Shown: positions 10,601-20,211 of the stretch, piece after piece
How the letters are laid out: each line of letters begins with the position of its first letter
How positions within the stretch are numbered: the first letter of the stretch is position 1
NCBI GenBank assembly: GCA_922989275.2
Contig: OV277858.1
Location: 102,720,794 to 102,784,793, forward strand
Length of the DNA stretch: 64,000 nucleotides
Source of the DNA: Gari tellinella
Taxonomy: Eukaryota > Mollusca > Bivalvia > Cardiida > Psammobiidae
Direction of reading: 5' to 3'
Program-made: the position numbers and the translations under genes
The notes under the pieces: generated by a model
Told to the model about the DNA's origin: nothing
Databases searched by the model: none
What the model saw: only the letters and a program-made list of their open reading frames with translations

Positions 10601-11262
10601 AAACACAGAATTCACATTATACTTTATCAATTGGATATTATGTGATCTGTACCCAAGGCAACAATGAAAAGGAACACACCTTTAGATTGATTGATTGATT
10701 TATTGATTGAGTTTTACTGCATCACAACATATGAAATGGTCAAATGGGACCGAACACTGTTACTGAATACAATGTCCCAAACAGGATCCAAACAGTTTAC
10801 CCCTATATTTCTATAAGTCAATTTCCTTACATTAAAAGAGGTGCTGATTTGAGAAATTTAGCAGTGGACCTTTTTAACAAATTTTTTTTACCATGTTTCA
10901 GAACCTTAAATAAAGTGATAACACGAAGACTGCTGGATCAGAGTTCTGAGATTTCAATGTTCAACAACCGAGATGATCTCTCGGGGAGTGGGGAGGAATC
11001 TTGCCAATTGAGATTTTCAGGATAGAACAGCGTAACAATTTGCCCTCAAGAAATATTCTTTTTCATTGGCATTTCGTTATAAGTCTTGGACATGATCCAG
11101 AGGAATTTCCCAGCACTGAATGGATGAATGAAACTTCCAGTTGCTTAGGTGTGAATTGTACTGATGTATGAGTGTGTCTAGCCATGAGATCATTTTTTAT
11201 GGTTTCTCTACCTGTATAATTATATACAACATCTAACATATTATTTTTTCATTTTCTTTTAA
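10601..11262. other. Unassigned stretch with ATTG run
   Basis: An ATTGATTG-type simple repeat lies at about 10686-10711. A 93-codon ORF follows (10744-11025) with no motif I recognise. No splice or repeat signal convinces me. Confidence 0.45.
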
Positions 11263-11328
11263 TTAACCCTTTACTCCATAGCCTGTTTCTAGCAATGAAG
11301 ATAAATATAGATGACCACGTTGTCTTAA
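11263..11328 (+). mobile_element. Family A left-end fragment
   Basis: TTAACCCTTTACTCCATAGC is followed by about 45 bp of family A. It ends at the TTAA that starts the next full copy. Confidence 0.75.
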
Positions 11329-11567
11329 CCCTTTACCCCATAGCCTGTTTATAGTATTGAAGATAGATGACCACTTAAAGCAGGTTGAAAGTAAAGCAGT
11401 ATGCGCCTTAATGCGCATTCTGCTTTACTTTCAGTCTGCTTTAAGTTATCATCTGCTAAGATACAGTAAATGTTTCTGATGATACATATTCATGAATGTA
11501 TAAATTGAAACTATTTTCTTCAGTGGAGAAACAAATAAAAATGTGTATCTATGGCGTAATGGGTTAA
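11325..11567 (+). mobile_element. Family A MITE, plus
   Basis: Complete with both TTAA ends. Hairpin tip is GCGCCTTAATGCGC. It follows an A fragment in direct orientation. Confidence 0.92.
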
Positions 11568-11753
11568 TATATAAATAATCAAAGTGTATAAGTTTGTGGA
11601 TTTTCTAGCAATACTCAAGATAACTAATAAGGAATACAGTATACAGTATGTACTGTTATTTTTTTTCTTTATTCACAGAAAGTTTTGTGATTACTCATTT
11701 ATAGAATTGTCTTGAATAGAGACTTTGGGAGATGATTTCCATATATAATTTAT

Positions 11754-11954
11754 TTAACCCATTACCCCAAAGCCTGTTTCTAGTTTTAAAGATAGGTGAC
11801 CACTTAAAGCAGCCTGCTTTAAGCGACCATATGTCAGGATATAGAAAATATTTCTTGTGGCACATATTCATGACAGTATAAAGTGGAACTATATTCCTCC
11901 ATGGAAAAATAAATAAAAGAGTTAAAAAGTTGTATTTATGGAGTAATGGGTTAA
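11754..11954 (+). mobile_element. Family A MITE with collapsed hairpin
   Basis: Both ends are intact, but the hairpin is only CTTAAAGCAGCCTGCTTTAAG: outer arms joined and the inner about 50 bp lost symmetrically. This is the footprint expected of stem excision. Confidence 0.92.
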
Positions 11955-12119
11955 TACTCTCCTAATTTTGAGTTACGTCTAACAAAGTTTGGCTAACATG
12001 TGATTTAATTCTAGCAACAGAGTTCCAGATAAAAGGAGTTTTTCAAATGTTCCCTCCTGTAACTTTACCAAAAGATGATTCTTATGAGAAGTCACAGCAT
12101 TCAATACTGAAAACGAGAG

Positions 12120-12364
12120 TTAACCCATTATCACATAAATATGCCTTTTTACGCTTTTAATTTATTCATCCACTGAAGATAATAGTTCCAAATTATACCT
12201 TGATAAATATACACCATAAGAAATATTTTCTATATTCTAGTAGATGGTAGCATAAAGCAGGCTGAAAGTAAAGCAGAATGTGCCTTAAGGCACATTCTGC
12301 TTTTCTTTCAACCTGCTTTAAGTGGTCTTCAATACTGGAACCAGGCTATGGGGTAATGGGTTAA
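12120..12364 (-). mobile_element. Family A MITE, minus
   Basis: Complete with TTAA at both ends. Hairpin tip is GTGCCTTAAGGCAC. A short deletion lies between the hairpin and the right end. Confidence 0.92.
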
Positions 12365-12707
12365 AGGATACATAAAGGTGGGTATGTTCAGTTCAACTCC
12401 CTCTTATCTGAAGCCCAGTAGCAAAAGATTTTTTATTGCCATGCATCGTAAACTGCCAATTGCAGGTAATAGACTTTTGAAGCTTCTCCAAGATTTAAAA
12501 TATTCTGATAAATAAATAACACTTTCAAAAGGGATCTAATACCTTTCACTCATTATAAATAATTAGAATAAATCTATGCAGATTTGTACTAGAATAAAAA
12601 TAAATGCTGTTTTTTGTGGAAGTAGAAAGTTATTAAAACACCTGTATAAACCTCTTTTTTTTCACGATGCAAAGTCTGTTTTCAGTTCCATTAGCACAAA
12701 ACAGCTT
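12365..12707. other. Stretch holding only a family B end
   Basis: CTCCCTCTTATCTGAAGCCC (about 12400-12419) is a solitary family B right end. The rest is unassigned AT-rich sequence. Confidence 0.5.
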
Positions 12708-13253
12708 TTAAAGCGACTCGCAACCAGATGGTGCATTAAAAATAGTAATTTGTAAATATGTGTCAAATGCTTATATAAATGGTAAAGAATTAGTTTAGGA
12801 TAAGAAATTCTGTTTAAAAAAAATGTATTTCAATAAAAAAAAATATTGGTCTCTGGTGGGATTCGAACCCGGGGCCCGGCATTGGCGGACAGAAGGCAAA
12901 ATAGGGGAAACCGCTTAGACCAATGGACCACGGAACTATCCGTTTATCTTGGATCGATTTAACGTATTTCAATGTGTAGCGGTCGAAAGTGCATACAACT
13001 TCGTAATTCGGCTCGTGTTTATGTCTGAGCCCGTGTAGAGAAGCAACAACAACAACTATACCGTCTACTAGTCGGTATAGAAAAACGATGGAAAATATCT
13101 AAAAATCTAAGATTCGGTGACGATTCTTGAGACTTTTTTTGGACTGATCATATTTTTTTAATGTCAGAAGCCAAATAATGCCACAAATTTGCTTTTATTT
13201 GAGTATTTTATTTTATTTTGACAAGTACACCATCCGGTTGCGAGTCCCTTTAA
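12708..13253. mobile_element. TTAA inverted-repeat element carrying a tRNA-like sequence
   Basis: Left end TTAAAGCGACTCGCAACCAG and right end CCGGTTGCGAGTCCCTTTAA form terminal repeats of about 27 bp (GACTCGCAACCRGATGGTG) inside TTAA sites (12708-12711, 13250-13253). At 546 bp with no ORF it is non-autonomous. The interior holds the tRNA-like sequence described next. Confidence 0.82.
12848..12934 (-). repeat. tRNA-like sequence with A and B boxes
   Basis: On the minus strand the A box is TGGTCTAAGCGG and the B box is a perfect GGTTCGAATCC. The acceptor ends (GTTCCGT and CAGAGAC) do not pair properly, the T-stem has mismatches, and the boxes are too far apart for a plain tRNA. I read it as a tRNA-derived SINE head or tRNA pseudogene. 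Confidence 0.6.
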
Positions 13254-13294
13254 CTGATATAGCAATTACATGTATAATTAAGTAAAAGTACTTA

Positions 13295-13376
13295 TCTATT
13301 ACCCCTTTGCCCGTTTCTAGTTTTGAAGATAGATGACCAATTAAGCAGGTTGAAAGTAAAGCAGAATGCACCTTAA
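13295..13376 (+). mobile_element. Family A left half, broken at hairpin apex
   Basis: The copy runs from TTACCCCTTTGCCCGTTTCT through the left hairpin arm and stops at the apex (GCAGAATGCACCTTAA). The next A copy begins at that TTAA. Confidence 0.82.
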
Positions 13377-13586
13377 TCCAGTTCCCCATAAATACACTTT
13401 TTATGCCTTTATACAGTCCAGAATATGTATCATAAGAAATATTTGCTATATCCTAGCAGATGATAGATTAAAGCAGGCTGAAAGTTAAGCAGAATGTGCC
13501 TTAAGGAGCATTCTGCTTTACTTTCTGTCTTTAAGACTGGTCCCCTGCCTTCAGAACTAGAAACAGGCTATGGGATAAAGGGTTAA
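13373..13586 (-). mobile_element. Family A MITE inserted at hairpin apex
   Basis: It starts at TTAATCCAGTTCCCCATAAA and ends ATGGGATAAAGGGTTAA. It sits on the apex TTAA of the preceding half copy. The host's right half is absent downstream. Confidence 0.85.
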
Positions 13587-14123
13587 ACTACCACTAAATG
13601 CATTCTATGGTTTTGTTTCATTTTAGACCTGAGATTTATCCCCTATAATAGAAGTATGAAACGATTTCATATTTCATATGAGAGATCTTGCTAGTTTCAA
13701 TATCTGCCGGCATTCATCAACTTTTCACAGAACAAATCACTATCTATAACAAAAGGCTCGGAGCCTAGGGGGGAAATATTGCTGGTGTTTTTCTGCAGCT
13801 CTAGGAGCAGTTGAAGATGGGTAAATCACACCAAGGGTAATATTAATCAGCTTTTCCTCATCCTGTCCATCATATCAGGCTGTCAAAAACTACATAAATC
13901 TCTTCTCAGATGAACTAGCTGTTCCCATACTTAAAACCTGTATTCAGTCGAATATTGAACAAACAGCTAGTGTGAGATGACAAAAGGTAGGTGAATAATT
14001 ATGGCAGAATAAAAAGTAATGCAGACAAGATTCAAAGGGGCTTTCAACAAGTTTTTCTGAATATCCCCCCCCCCCCCCCCCCCATATCACATTTTTTTCT
14101 GCCATTATTTTTTGCCATGCACC
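13587..14123. other. Unassigned stretch with poly-C
   Basis: A run of 19 C lies at 14065-14083. A short inverted pair (AACTAGCTGTT with AACAGCTAGT, 13914-13965) is near the middle. Nothing else is recognisable. Confidence 0.5.
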
Positions 14124-14370
14124 TTAACTCTTTCCTCCCTGAAACTTTAAATGGAAAATTCCAGTTTCCATTTAAGTCTAGTCCATTTCTGACTTTTAAG
14201 GCTTGTTTTGCAATGTTTGGCATTATGACAAACAGTGAAGACCCTGATCAGAGGGCTCCTAGGAGCCCTCTGATCTGGGTCTTCACTGTTTGCATATGAC
14301 AAGTGTACTATTCACATGTACCCTGTTTGCAAATGACGCCAATAAGCGGGACTAGGGTTCAAAGAGTTAA
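14124..14370 (+). mobile_element. Family D MITE
   Basis: It runs from TTAACTCTTTCCTCCCTGAA to CTAGGGTTCAAAGAGTTAA. The hairpin is strong (tip GGGCTCCTAGGAGCCC). Its right TTAA is shared with the following A2 half copy. Confidence 0.93.
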
Positions 14371-14540
14371 CCCTTTTCCCAATAGAAGACCCTTTTAGCG
14401 CATTTAATTTGTTTTTCTATTGAAGAAAATAGTTCATATTTATACAGTCATGAAAATGACTACCATAAGAAATTTTTATATATCCTAGCAGATATTAGCT
14501 TAAAGCAGAAAGAAAATAAAGCAGAATGAACCTTACTTAA
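14367..14540 (-). mobile_element. Family A2 left half, broken at hairpin apex
   Basis: It starts at the shared TTAA and ends at the apex (GAATGAACCTTACTTAA), where another A copy begins. Its right half is missing. Confidence 0.82.
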
Positions 14541-14795
14541 CCCATTACCCCAAAAATACGCCTTTTTACGCCTTAAATTTATTCCTCCTCTGAAGAAAAT
14601 AGTTCCAATTTATACAGCCATGGATATTTATTGTAAGAAATAGTTTCTATATTCTGGCAAATTGTAGTTTAAAGCAGGCTTAAAGTAAAACAGAATCCGC
14701 CGTACAGCGCATTTTGCTTTGCTTTCAACCCGCTTTAACTTATGTGGTCATCTGTCTTCAAAACTAGAAACAGGCTGTATGGGGTAATGGGTTAA
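14537..14795 (-). mobile_element. Family A MITE, minus
   Basis: Complete between TTAA 14537 and TTAA 14792. The hairpin shows several mismatches (ATCCGCCGTACAGCGCAT). Confidence 0.9.
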
Positions 14796-15114
14796 CAAAC
14801 AAGCACCTAGTATGAGCGTGAGCAGAAAATGTGTTTTTTTGTGCAGTGACATCCTTTGGAAATGGATGATTTTCTCTTTGTCAAATTAAGAAGAGACAAG
14901 AGGTAAAGATACAGAGACACTCTAAAACACTTAAGGGATCTAAACACCATGATAATTAATTCTGACTGAAATGCCTGTTTCCTTGGATACAGTACTGGTA
15001 TTGTGTGAACTAGGAATCCTTTCTGCAAGTCTATTACCACAAAACACTCATTCTACACATTCCCATACAGTACCCATTACTAGGTATGCAATGCATCCTT
15101 TTCGTTCTCTGTAA
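14796..15114. other. Unassigned stretch
   Basis: No repeat end or gene is recognised. A 77-codon minus-strand ORF has no motif. Confidence 0.5.
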
Positions 15115-15310
15115 GGACTCCAGATAAGGGGAGTATAATTCAAAAACTAAAATCTTTATTCTGCATTTAACCCTATGGTGTCACTACTCATTAGAATTGT
15201 CTCGAAGAGACGATTCTAATGAGTAGTAACACCATATGATTTGGTGCTGACATGAGTGAGAAAATGTTGGATTTGTTCAGTCTTACTCCCTCTGGTCGTG
15301 AGCCCTGCTC
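15115..15310 (-). mobile_element. Family B MITE, minus
   Basis: The ends are degraded (GGACTCCAGATAAG and GGTCGTGAGCCCTG), but the hairpin ACTCATTAGAATTGTCTC with its partner is nearly perfect. A shorter relic of the same family follows at about 15350-15432. Confidence 0.85.
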
Positions 15311-15432
15311 TATGCAGGACTGATTGCCTCAAGATGTTTGACCAGGAAGGCTCCAGTAAGATGGAGTAAACTGAAACTCTTACATTTCCATCTTCTCTTT
15401 TATGTTGTGACTACTAGTTAGAATTGTCTTCA

Positions 15433-15883
15433 GAGTCTAAACTGTTTTGCAGTGTTTGCACAGGAATTAGTAACTTGAATCCCACATAAAATGGATTAAG
15501 ATATACATGTATGTAACAGTTATTGACCTGACTGTAAAGTTCTTGTTCTTATAATTAAATCTGGTTCTTCAGAATAATGATACTTAATAAACCAAATATG
15601 GAAAAGAGCCATTGAAACCTAAACATAATTTTGGAGCCCAGAAATTTGCCATAGTTGACAATGTATGGAAAGTGGAACCCATTTCAGCCCAGTGTCTCAT
15701 GGTAACAAAGTTTACAAAGCAGATAAATTTATTTATCAATTCTCTCAAATCATATTGTCAGAGAAATTTGGCTACTGATATAAGAGGCCAAGTAATTATG
15801 TCCTCTTATCTGGATCCACAACTGTTCGTAATTGATTATCATAGTTTTATAATTGACAAAATCACCAGTAGACGTGTCTTTGT
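15433..15883. other. Unassigned stretch with 91-codon ORF
   Basis: An ORF at 15612-15887 shows no recognisable motif and no conserved splice context. Confidence 0.4.
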
Positions 15884-16139
15884 TTAACCCATTACCCCAT
15901 AGCCTAATTTTCTAATTTTAATGATAGTTGACCACTTAAAGCAGGTTAAAAGTAAAGCAGAATGTGTCTTAGAAGGCATTCTACTTTCCTTTCAGCCTGC
16001 TTTAAGCTACTTTCTACTAAGGTATAGGATATATTTCTTATGGTACATATTCATATCTGTATAATTTGGAACCATTTTCTTCAGTGGAGGGATAAATTAG
16101 GTGTCAAAAAGCTTATTTATGGGGTATTTTGTAAATTAA
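15884..16139 (+). mobile_element. Family A MITE, plus, first of a chain of three
   Basis: Its right TTAA (16136-16139) is the left TTAA of the next element. The arms have diverged modestly (GTGTCTTAGAAGGC). Confidence 0.9.
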
Positions 16140-16359
16140 CCCATTTATGCCTACATAATGCAATAAACTCTTCCTGCCAAATTGCTGGAAGATTCCATTA
16201 TCGATATGCAAGGGTAATTTGAAGACATACAGCAGAACATATTACATAAAATAGCAAACAGTGCAGATCCTGATGAGACGCTGCATTATGTGTCATCTCA
16301 GCAGGCCTACACTGTTCGCCAATGATCTCTTTACAAGACACTGGGCTGAAATGGCTTAA
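16136..16359. mobile_element. Family H MITE, middle of a chain
   Basis: It runs from TTAACCCATTTATGCCTAC to GGGCTGAAATGGCTTAA. The core hairpin is GCAGATCCTGATGAGACGC with an imperfect partner. It shares a single TTAA with each neighbour. Confidence 0.82.
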
Positions 16360-16604
16360 CTCTTTCCTCCCTGAAACTTTAAATGGACAATTCCAGTTTC
16401 AATTTTAGTCTAGTCCATTTCTGACTTTTAAGAATTGTTTTGTCAATGTTTGGCTTTGTGACAAACAGTGAAGACCTTGATCAGAGGGCTCCGAAAGGAG
16501 CCCTCTGATCTGGGTCTTCACTGTTTGCACAGACAGGGGTACTATTCACATGTACACTGTTTGAAAAGGACGCCTATATGCAGGACTAGGGCTCAAAGGG
16601 TTAA
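16356..16604 (+). mobile_element. Family D MITE, last of a chain
   Basis: It runs from TTAACTCTTTCCTCCCTGAA to GGGCTCAAAGGGTTAA. The hairpin is near perfect (tip GGCTCCGAAAGGAGCC). Confidence 0.93.
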
Positions 16605-16679
16605 GACTGACAGCGTTTTGCAACTCTTTGAATTTTTGTATTAACCATATAGCATAATTTTCCTCTAATGCTTACATCT

Positions 16680-16917
16680 TACTGACTTTTCTAGGTGACA
16701 CAGCGCCGTGGCGCCTTTACAAAAATCAATACGAAAACACTTCTTGTAAAACACGAGACAGGTTGGTTGGAGGAGAGAGTCGTGTAGCGGTGGCACTGAT
16801 CATCGGCAGTGACAAAATCATTGACATGGGGATACAAGTCAGTGACAGCCCTGTAATTGGGAAAGGCATCCACTCAAGATGTCATGATATCACTCACAGA
16901 CAGCTGCTAGCTCTCTG
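16680..16917. other. GC-richer island, possible exon, unassigned
   Basis: This CpG-bearing segment is open in a plus frame after a TTTTCTAG acceptor-like site, ending at TGA 16917, and in two minus frames. I recognise no protein in any frame. A 12-bp GGCGCC-type palindrome lies at its left edge. It may be an exon, an old element or a regulatory island. Confidence 0.2.
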
Positions 16918-16939
16918 ATTGCTTTATCTTAACACTAAC

Positions 16940-17109
16940 TTAACCCCTTCACCCTCTTAGAAACACCTTTTAGTGCATTTCATTTATTTCTCCAATGAAG
17001 AAAATAGTTCCCAATTTATACTGTCATGAACATATAGAAGAAATATTTTGAATATCCCAGCAGAATGGTAGCTTAAAGCAGGCTGAAATTAAAGCAGACT
17101 GCACCATAA
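16940..17109 (-). mobile_element. Family A2 left half
   Basis: From TTAACCCCTTCACCCTCTTA it runs to the hairpin apex (ACTGCACCATAA), where a plus-oriented A copy begins. This is another apex junction. Confidence 0.78.
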
Positions 17110-17196
17110 CATATTACCCCATAGCCTGTTTCTAGTTTTTAAAGATACTCAGGTGACCACTTAAAGCACGCTAAAATTAAAGCTGAAATAGAAAGG
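17106..17196 (+). mobile_element. Family A left half, interrupted
   Basis: It starts TAACATATTACCCCATAGCC and runs through the left arm. At the hairpin apex it is cut by the CTCAGCG element that follows. Confidence 0.75.
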
Positions 17197-18080
17197 CTCA
17201 GCGTTTTTTTTCACCCAATTGGGAACGGGTCCGGTACCCCTCAGATTGGGATTTTTTCAAGTCAAATTGGGAAAAACGAGTTTTGAAATGATGACAACGC
17301 AGAAATTGGGAATTTAAGTTACTAAACCGTTAGAACTGTTTATGATGGTAAACATGGTGTAAAAACTAAATCTACGTTGGGTGTGTTACTCACAGTAGAC
17401 GCTGTTGCGGCCGAGACAGAGTTGATGACTTGGTAAAATCCAAAATCTTATTTTATCTATCTCTGAATACTGCCAATCAAGCTCGCGAGTGTTAGGCAGT
17501 GATCTAGATTCAAGTTCATCATTATCGTCTTTCTCAAAACAATTCTGTAATACTTTGAATTATGGCTCATGATTGTTTTAATTGTAGGTTTTCTATTTTA
17601 TAAATGATGGTAAACAGAGTCAGACTGGGTTTGTAAACTCTTATCAATTTCAGCAGATTTTGCGATCACGCAACATTAACCAGTCTCGATGAAGGGGGCA
17701 TGTATAAATCTTCGCCCGGACCGTTTCCGAAATTCGGCCGTAATCACTGGTATTGTTTTATACATACTCCCAAAAATGTCAATGGAGTTGCGTAACTTTG
17801 TTTACATTCACGAGACCACGGAATTATAAACTTCTGTATATTTCCTTGACGAGACATTCATTGTAGCAAAAGATAAGTTGAAATATGGATGGTTTGCTAT
17901 GATTTAAAGGGAAAAAGTAATTTGACAATTGGGAAATATGTTTATTTTGATTGGGAACGGGTCCGATATTTGATTTCTTTTGATTGGGAAGGGTCCGGTC
18001 GCCAAATTGGGAAGGGTCCGCCTCCAATTGGGAACGGGTCCGTTCCCCGGTACCGTTCAAAGAAGGAAAAAAATGCTGAG
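17197..18080. mobile_element. 884-bp inverted-repeat element, CTCAGC ends
   Basis: The ends CTCAGCGTTTTTTTTCAC and AAGGAAAAAAATGCTGAG are inverted. The motif AATTGGGAACGGGTCCG or close variants occurs once at the left (about 17216) and four times at the right (17949-18036) in direct orientation, like subterminal protein-binding repeats. No transposase is visible. I could not see a convincing target duplication, so the superfamily is open (hAT-like is a guess). Confidence 0.72.
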
Positions 18081-18159
18081 GCTATAGGACAACTTTACAA
18101 ACTCCTCCAAATACAGTGCCTCTGGAATCTTTGCCAATTCCTTTGAATATAATATAGTA

Positions 18160-18345
18160 TGTAGTCATGAATATTATAATTATGTACCACAAAAAATAGT
18201 TTCTATATCCTAGCAGATAGTAGATTAAAGCAGGCTGAAAGTGAAGCAGAATGTGCCTTAGGGCACATTCTGCTTTACTTTCAACCTGCTTTAAGTTGAC
18301 ATCTGTCTTCAATATTAGAAACAGGCTATGGGGGTAATGGGTTAA
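18160..18345 (-). mobile_element. Family A MITE, minus, 5'-truncated
   Basis: The left third is missing. The hairpin is perfect (tip GTGCCTTAGGGCAC), and the right end GGGGGTAATGGGTTAA is intact. The motif GGTAATGGGTTAAACTGTAT recurs about 64 bp downstream. Confidence 0.85.
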
Positions 18346-18420
18346 ACTGTATCAATAGGACAAAGGTGATTTGCCCTGATATAGAAACATGTCACAGGGT
18401 AATGGGTTAAACTGTATAAG

Positions 18421-18613
18421 CAGGGCAACAGAGAAGAGAAAGTAAACTGAACAAATCCAACATTTTCTCACTCCTTTTAGCACAAAATCATATGGTGTTA
18501 CTACTCATTAGATTCGCCTCTAAGAGACGATTTTAATGAGTAGTTACACCATGGAGTTTAATTCAGAAATAAAGATTTCAATTTTTGAAATAATCCCCTT
18601 ATCTGGAGCCCTG
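18421..18613 (+). mobile_element. Family B MITE with flanking duplication
   Basis: It is flanked by GTATAAG (18414-18420) on the left and GTATAAGC after CCCTG on the right, a 7-8-bp target duplication that fits a hAT-type element. Hairpin: ACTCATTAGATTCGCCTC. Confidence 0.88.
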
Positions 18614-18848
18614 GTATAAGCACTGATGGCTCATAATGGAGGAAAGGGTAAAGGGAATATTTGACAAGCAGACATAGGCCAGTCTCTATTAAAAATTAAA
18701 CATCGAGTTTGGAAGAACAGAGTTTACAATTGGCAAACACAGCATTAACTACATATTGATTCTTCTTCTCAGAAGTAAACCCAAGGCTTTGCGGCCAACC
18801 ATGGTGTTTAAAAATTTATTGCTATATTTTGAAACATTATGTCACCCA

Positions 18849-19176
18849 TTAATCCATTACCCCATAGCCTGTTTCTAGATTTGAAGATTTGGTGGCCATT
18901 TAAAGCAGGTTGAAAGTAAAGCAGAATGCGCCTTTAGGGGCATTAATTCTGCTTAACTTTCAGCCTGCTTTAAGCTACAGTATTTTAAGATAGGAAAATA
19001 TTTCACAAAGGACATATTCAAGACTGTATAAATTGGAACTAAGCTACAGTCTTCTAGGAAAAAGCAAATATTTCAATGGGGACATAATCATTCAAGACTG
19101 TATAAATTGGAACTATTTTTTTCAGGAATAAATTAAAGGCGTAAAAAAGGGGTGTTTTTCTTGTGTAATTGGTTAA
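18849..19176 (+). mobile_element. Family A MITE with internal duplication
   Basis: It is about 75 bp longer than usual because the segment from AAGCTACAGT to TGGAACT is tandemly duplicated (about 18972-19043 and 19042-19114). Both TTAA ends are present; the right end is decayed. Confidence 0.87.
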
Positions 19177-19247
19177 ATAATCTTTTCCTTCACAGGTTGC
19201 TTTCAGAGTTTAAGACAGGTTTGGGTGATTTTACGAATACCAGTACT

Positions 19248-19501
19248 TTAACCCATTACCCCATAGCTTGTTTCTAGTTTGAAGATAGGTGACCACTTAA
19301 ACCAGGTTGAAAGTTAAGCAGAATGTACCTTAAGGCACATTCTGCTTTACTTTCAGCCTGCTTTAAGCTGTCATTTGCTAGGATATCATATAGAAACTAT
19401 TTCCTTTGGTTTATAATCATGACTGTACAAAATAGATCTATTCTCTTTAGCGGAGGAATAAATCAGATGTAAAAAGGGGTATTTATGGGGCAATGGGTTA
19501 A
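19248..19501 (+). mobile_element. Family A MITE, plus
   Basis: Complete with TTAA at both ends. Hairpin tip is GTACCTTAAGGCAC. Confidence 0.93.
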
Positions 19502-19555
19502 GCCTGCCTTACCCTGGCAGTACCAGTCAGTATGTGTGAACATTTTCCCTATATG

Positions 19556-19987
19556 CAGGGCTCCAGATAAGAGGTAGTTATTTCAACAAACCTAACATTT
19601 TCTCACTCAGCACCAAATCTATGGTGTTACTACTCATTAGAATCGTCTCTTCGAGACGATTCTAATGAGTAGTGACACCATAGGGTTTAATTCAGAAATA
19701 AAGATTTTATCACGAAAGAAATTCATCAGGATAGCTTATGTTAACTTATACAATAATTTTCTACTCGCATATCCAAATATTTTTACTTACAATGACAGTT
19801 TCGGCACTCCATTGGAGTGCCTTCTTCAGACTGTGAACCAACGGTCAAGTTCACAGTCTGAAGAAGGCACTCCAATGGAGTGCTGAAACTGTCATTGTAA
19901 GTAAAAATATTTGGATATGCGAGTAGAAAATTATTGTATAAAATAAAGATTTTAGTTTTTGAAAAACTACCCTTATCTGGTGCACTG
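19556..19987 (+). mobile_element. Family B MITE with nested insertion
   Basis: Ends are CAGGGCTCCAGATAAG and CTTATCTGGTGCACTG, with TATATG on both outer sides. The B hairpin is perfect (TCGTCTCTTCGAGACGA). The right half is interrupted at 19710-19940 by a long inverted repeat. Confidence 0.9.
19710..19940. repeat. Nested long inverted repeat, 92-bp arms
   Basis: Arms at 19747-19838 and 19849-19940 differ at a single base, with a 10-nt loop. The host sequence AAATAAAGATTTTA flanks the insert on both sides (19696-19709 and 19941-19954), a 14-bp direct repeat. Each arm contains its own small palindrome (GCACTCCATTGGAGTGC). Both strands encode nearly the same ORF because of the symmetry. Confidence 0.93.
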
Positions 19988-20105
19988 TATATGGATTTTA
20001 TCAGAAAATGAAAAGAGTAACTATGAAAAGGCATTTTGTTGAGTAAAAGGTTAACTCATGAAAAGGCTTTTCTTCGTTGTATATAAACACAATATAAGTA
20101 CTTAC

Positions 20106-20211
20106 CAAAGCCTTGTTTTCGTCGTTGGTGTCCGACTTTGGGTATGGCGTATAGACAGCAAGTGCTACACAGTTGGAGAAAATCGTCAGAAGAATCAGAA
20201 ATTCAAATGGC
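20106..20211 (-). CDS. Cav1: CaV1 calcium channel alpha-1, exon with segment IS1
   Basis: This 106-bp exon encodes the start of the first transmembrane helix of domain I of a voltage-gated calcium channel alpha-1 subunit (pore-forming, plasma membrane, Ca2+ entry on depolarisation). The residues [20 protein letters not shown] then [15 protein letters not shown] closely match animal CaV1 (PFE-ILLTIFANCVALA-Y-P-P) and not CaV2, which has PFEYMILATIIANC. The 3' junction GCTTTG/GTAAGT is a canonical donor in phase 0. The 5' junction is the U12-type acceptor described under the intron; it completes the lysine of VEWK-PFE. The next exon (IS2-IS3) was not found in the first 20 kb. Protein identity is secure; the exact first base depends on the unusual acceptor. 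Confidence 0.93.

Noticed and set aside
12848..12934. Functional tRNA gene
   Set aside because: The boxes are good, but the acceptor strands do not pair and the T-stem is mismatched.
15612..15887. 91-codon plus-strand ORF
   Set aside because: No motif, no codon bias, and it ends inside a family A terminal repeat.
18421..18613. Family B as a TTAA (piggyBac-type) element
   Set aside because: Its flanks show 6-8-bp duplications such as GTATAAG(C), not TTAA, and its CAGGG ends fit hAT better.
19665..20034. Near-identical ORFs on both strands
   Set aside because: Produced by the 92-bp inverted repeat; the same sequence read from both arms.
1..20105. Cav1 IS2-IS3 exon expected downstream of 20106
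   Set aside because: I looked for the NGWN-LDF block on the minus strand and did not find it; it probably lies outside the window.
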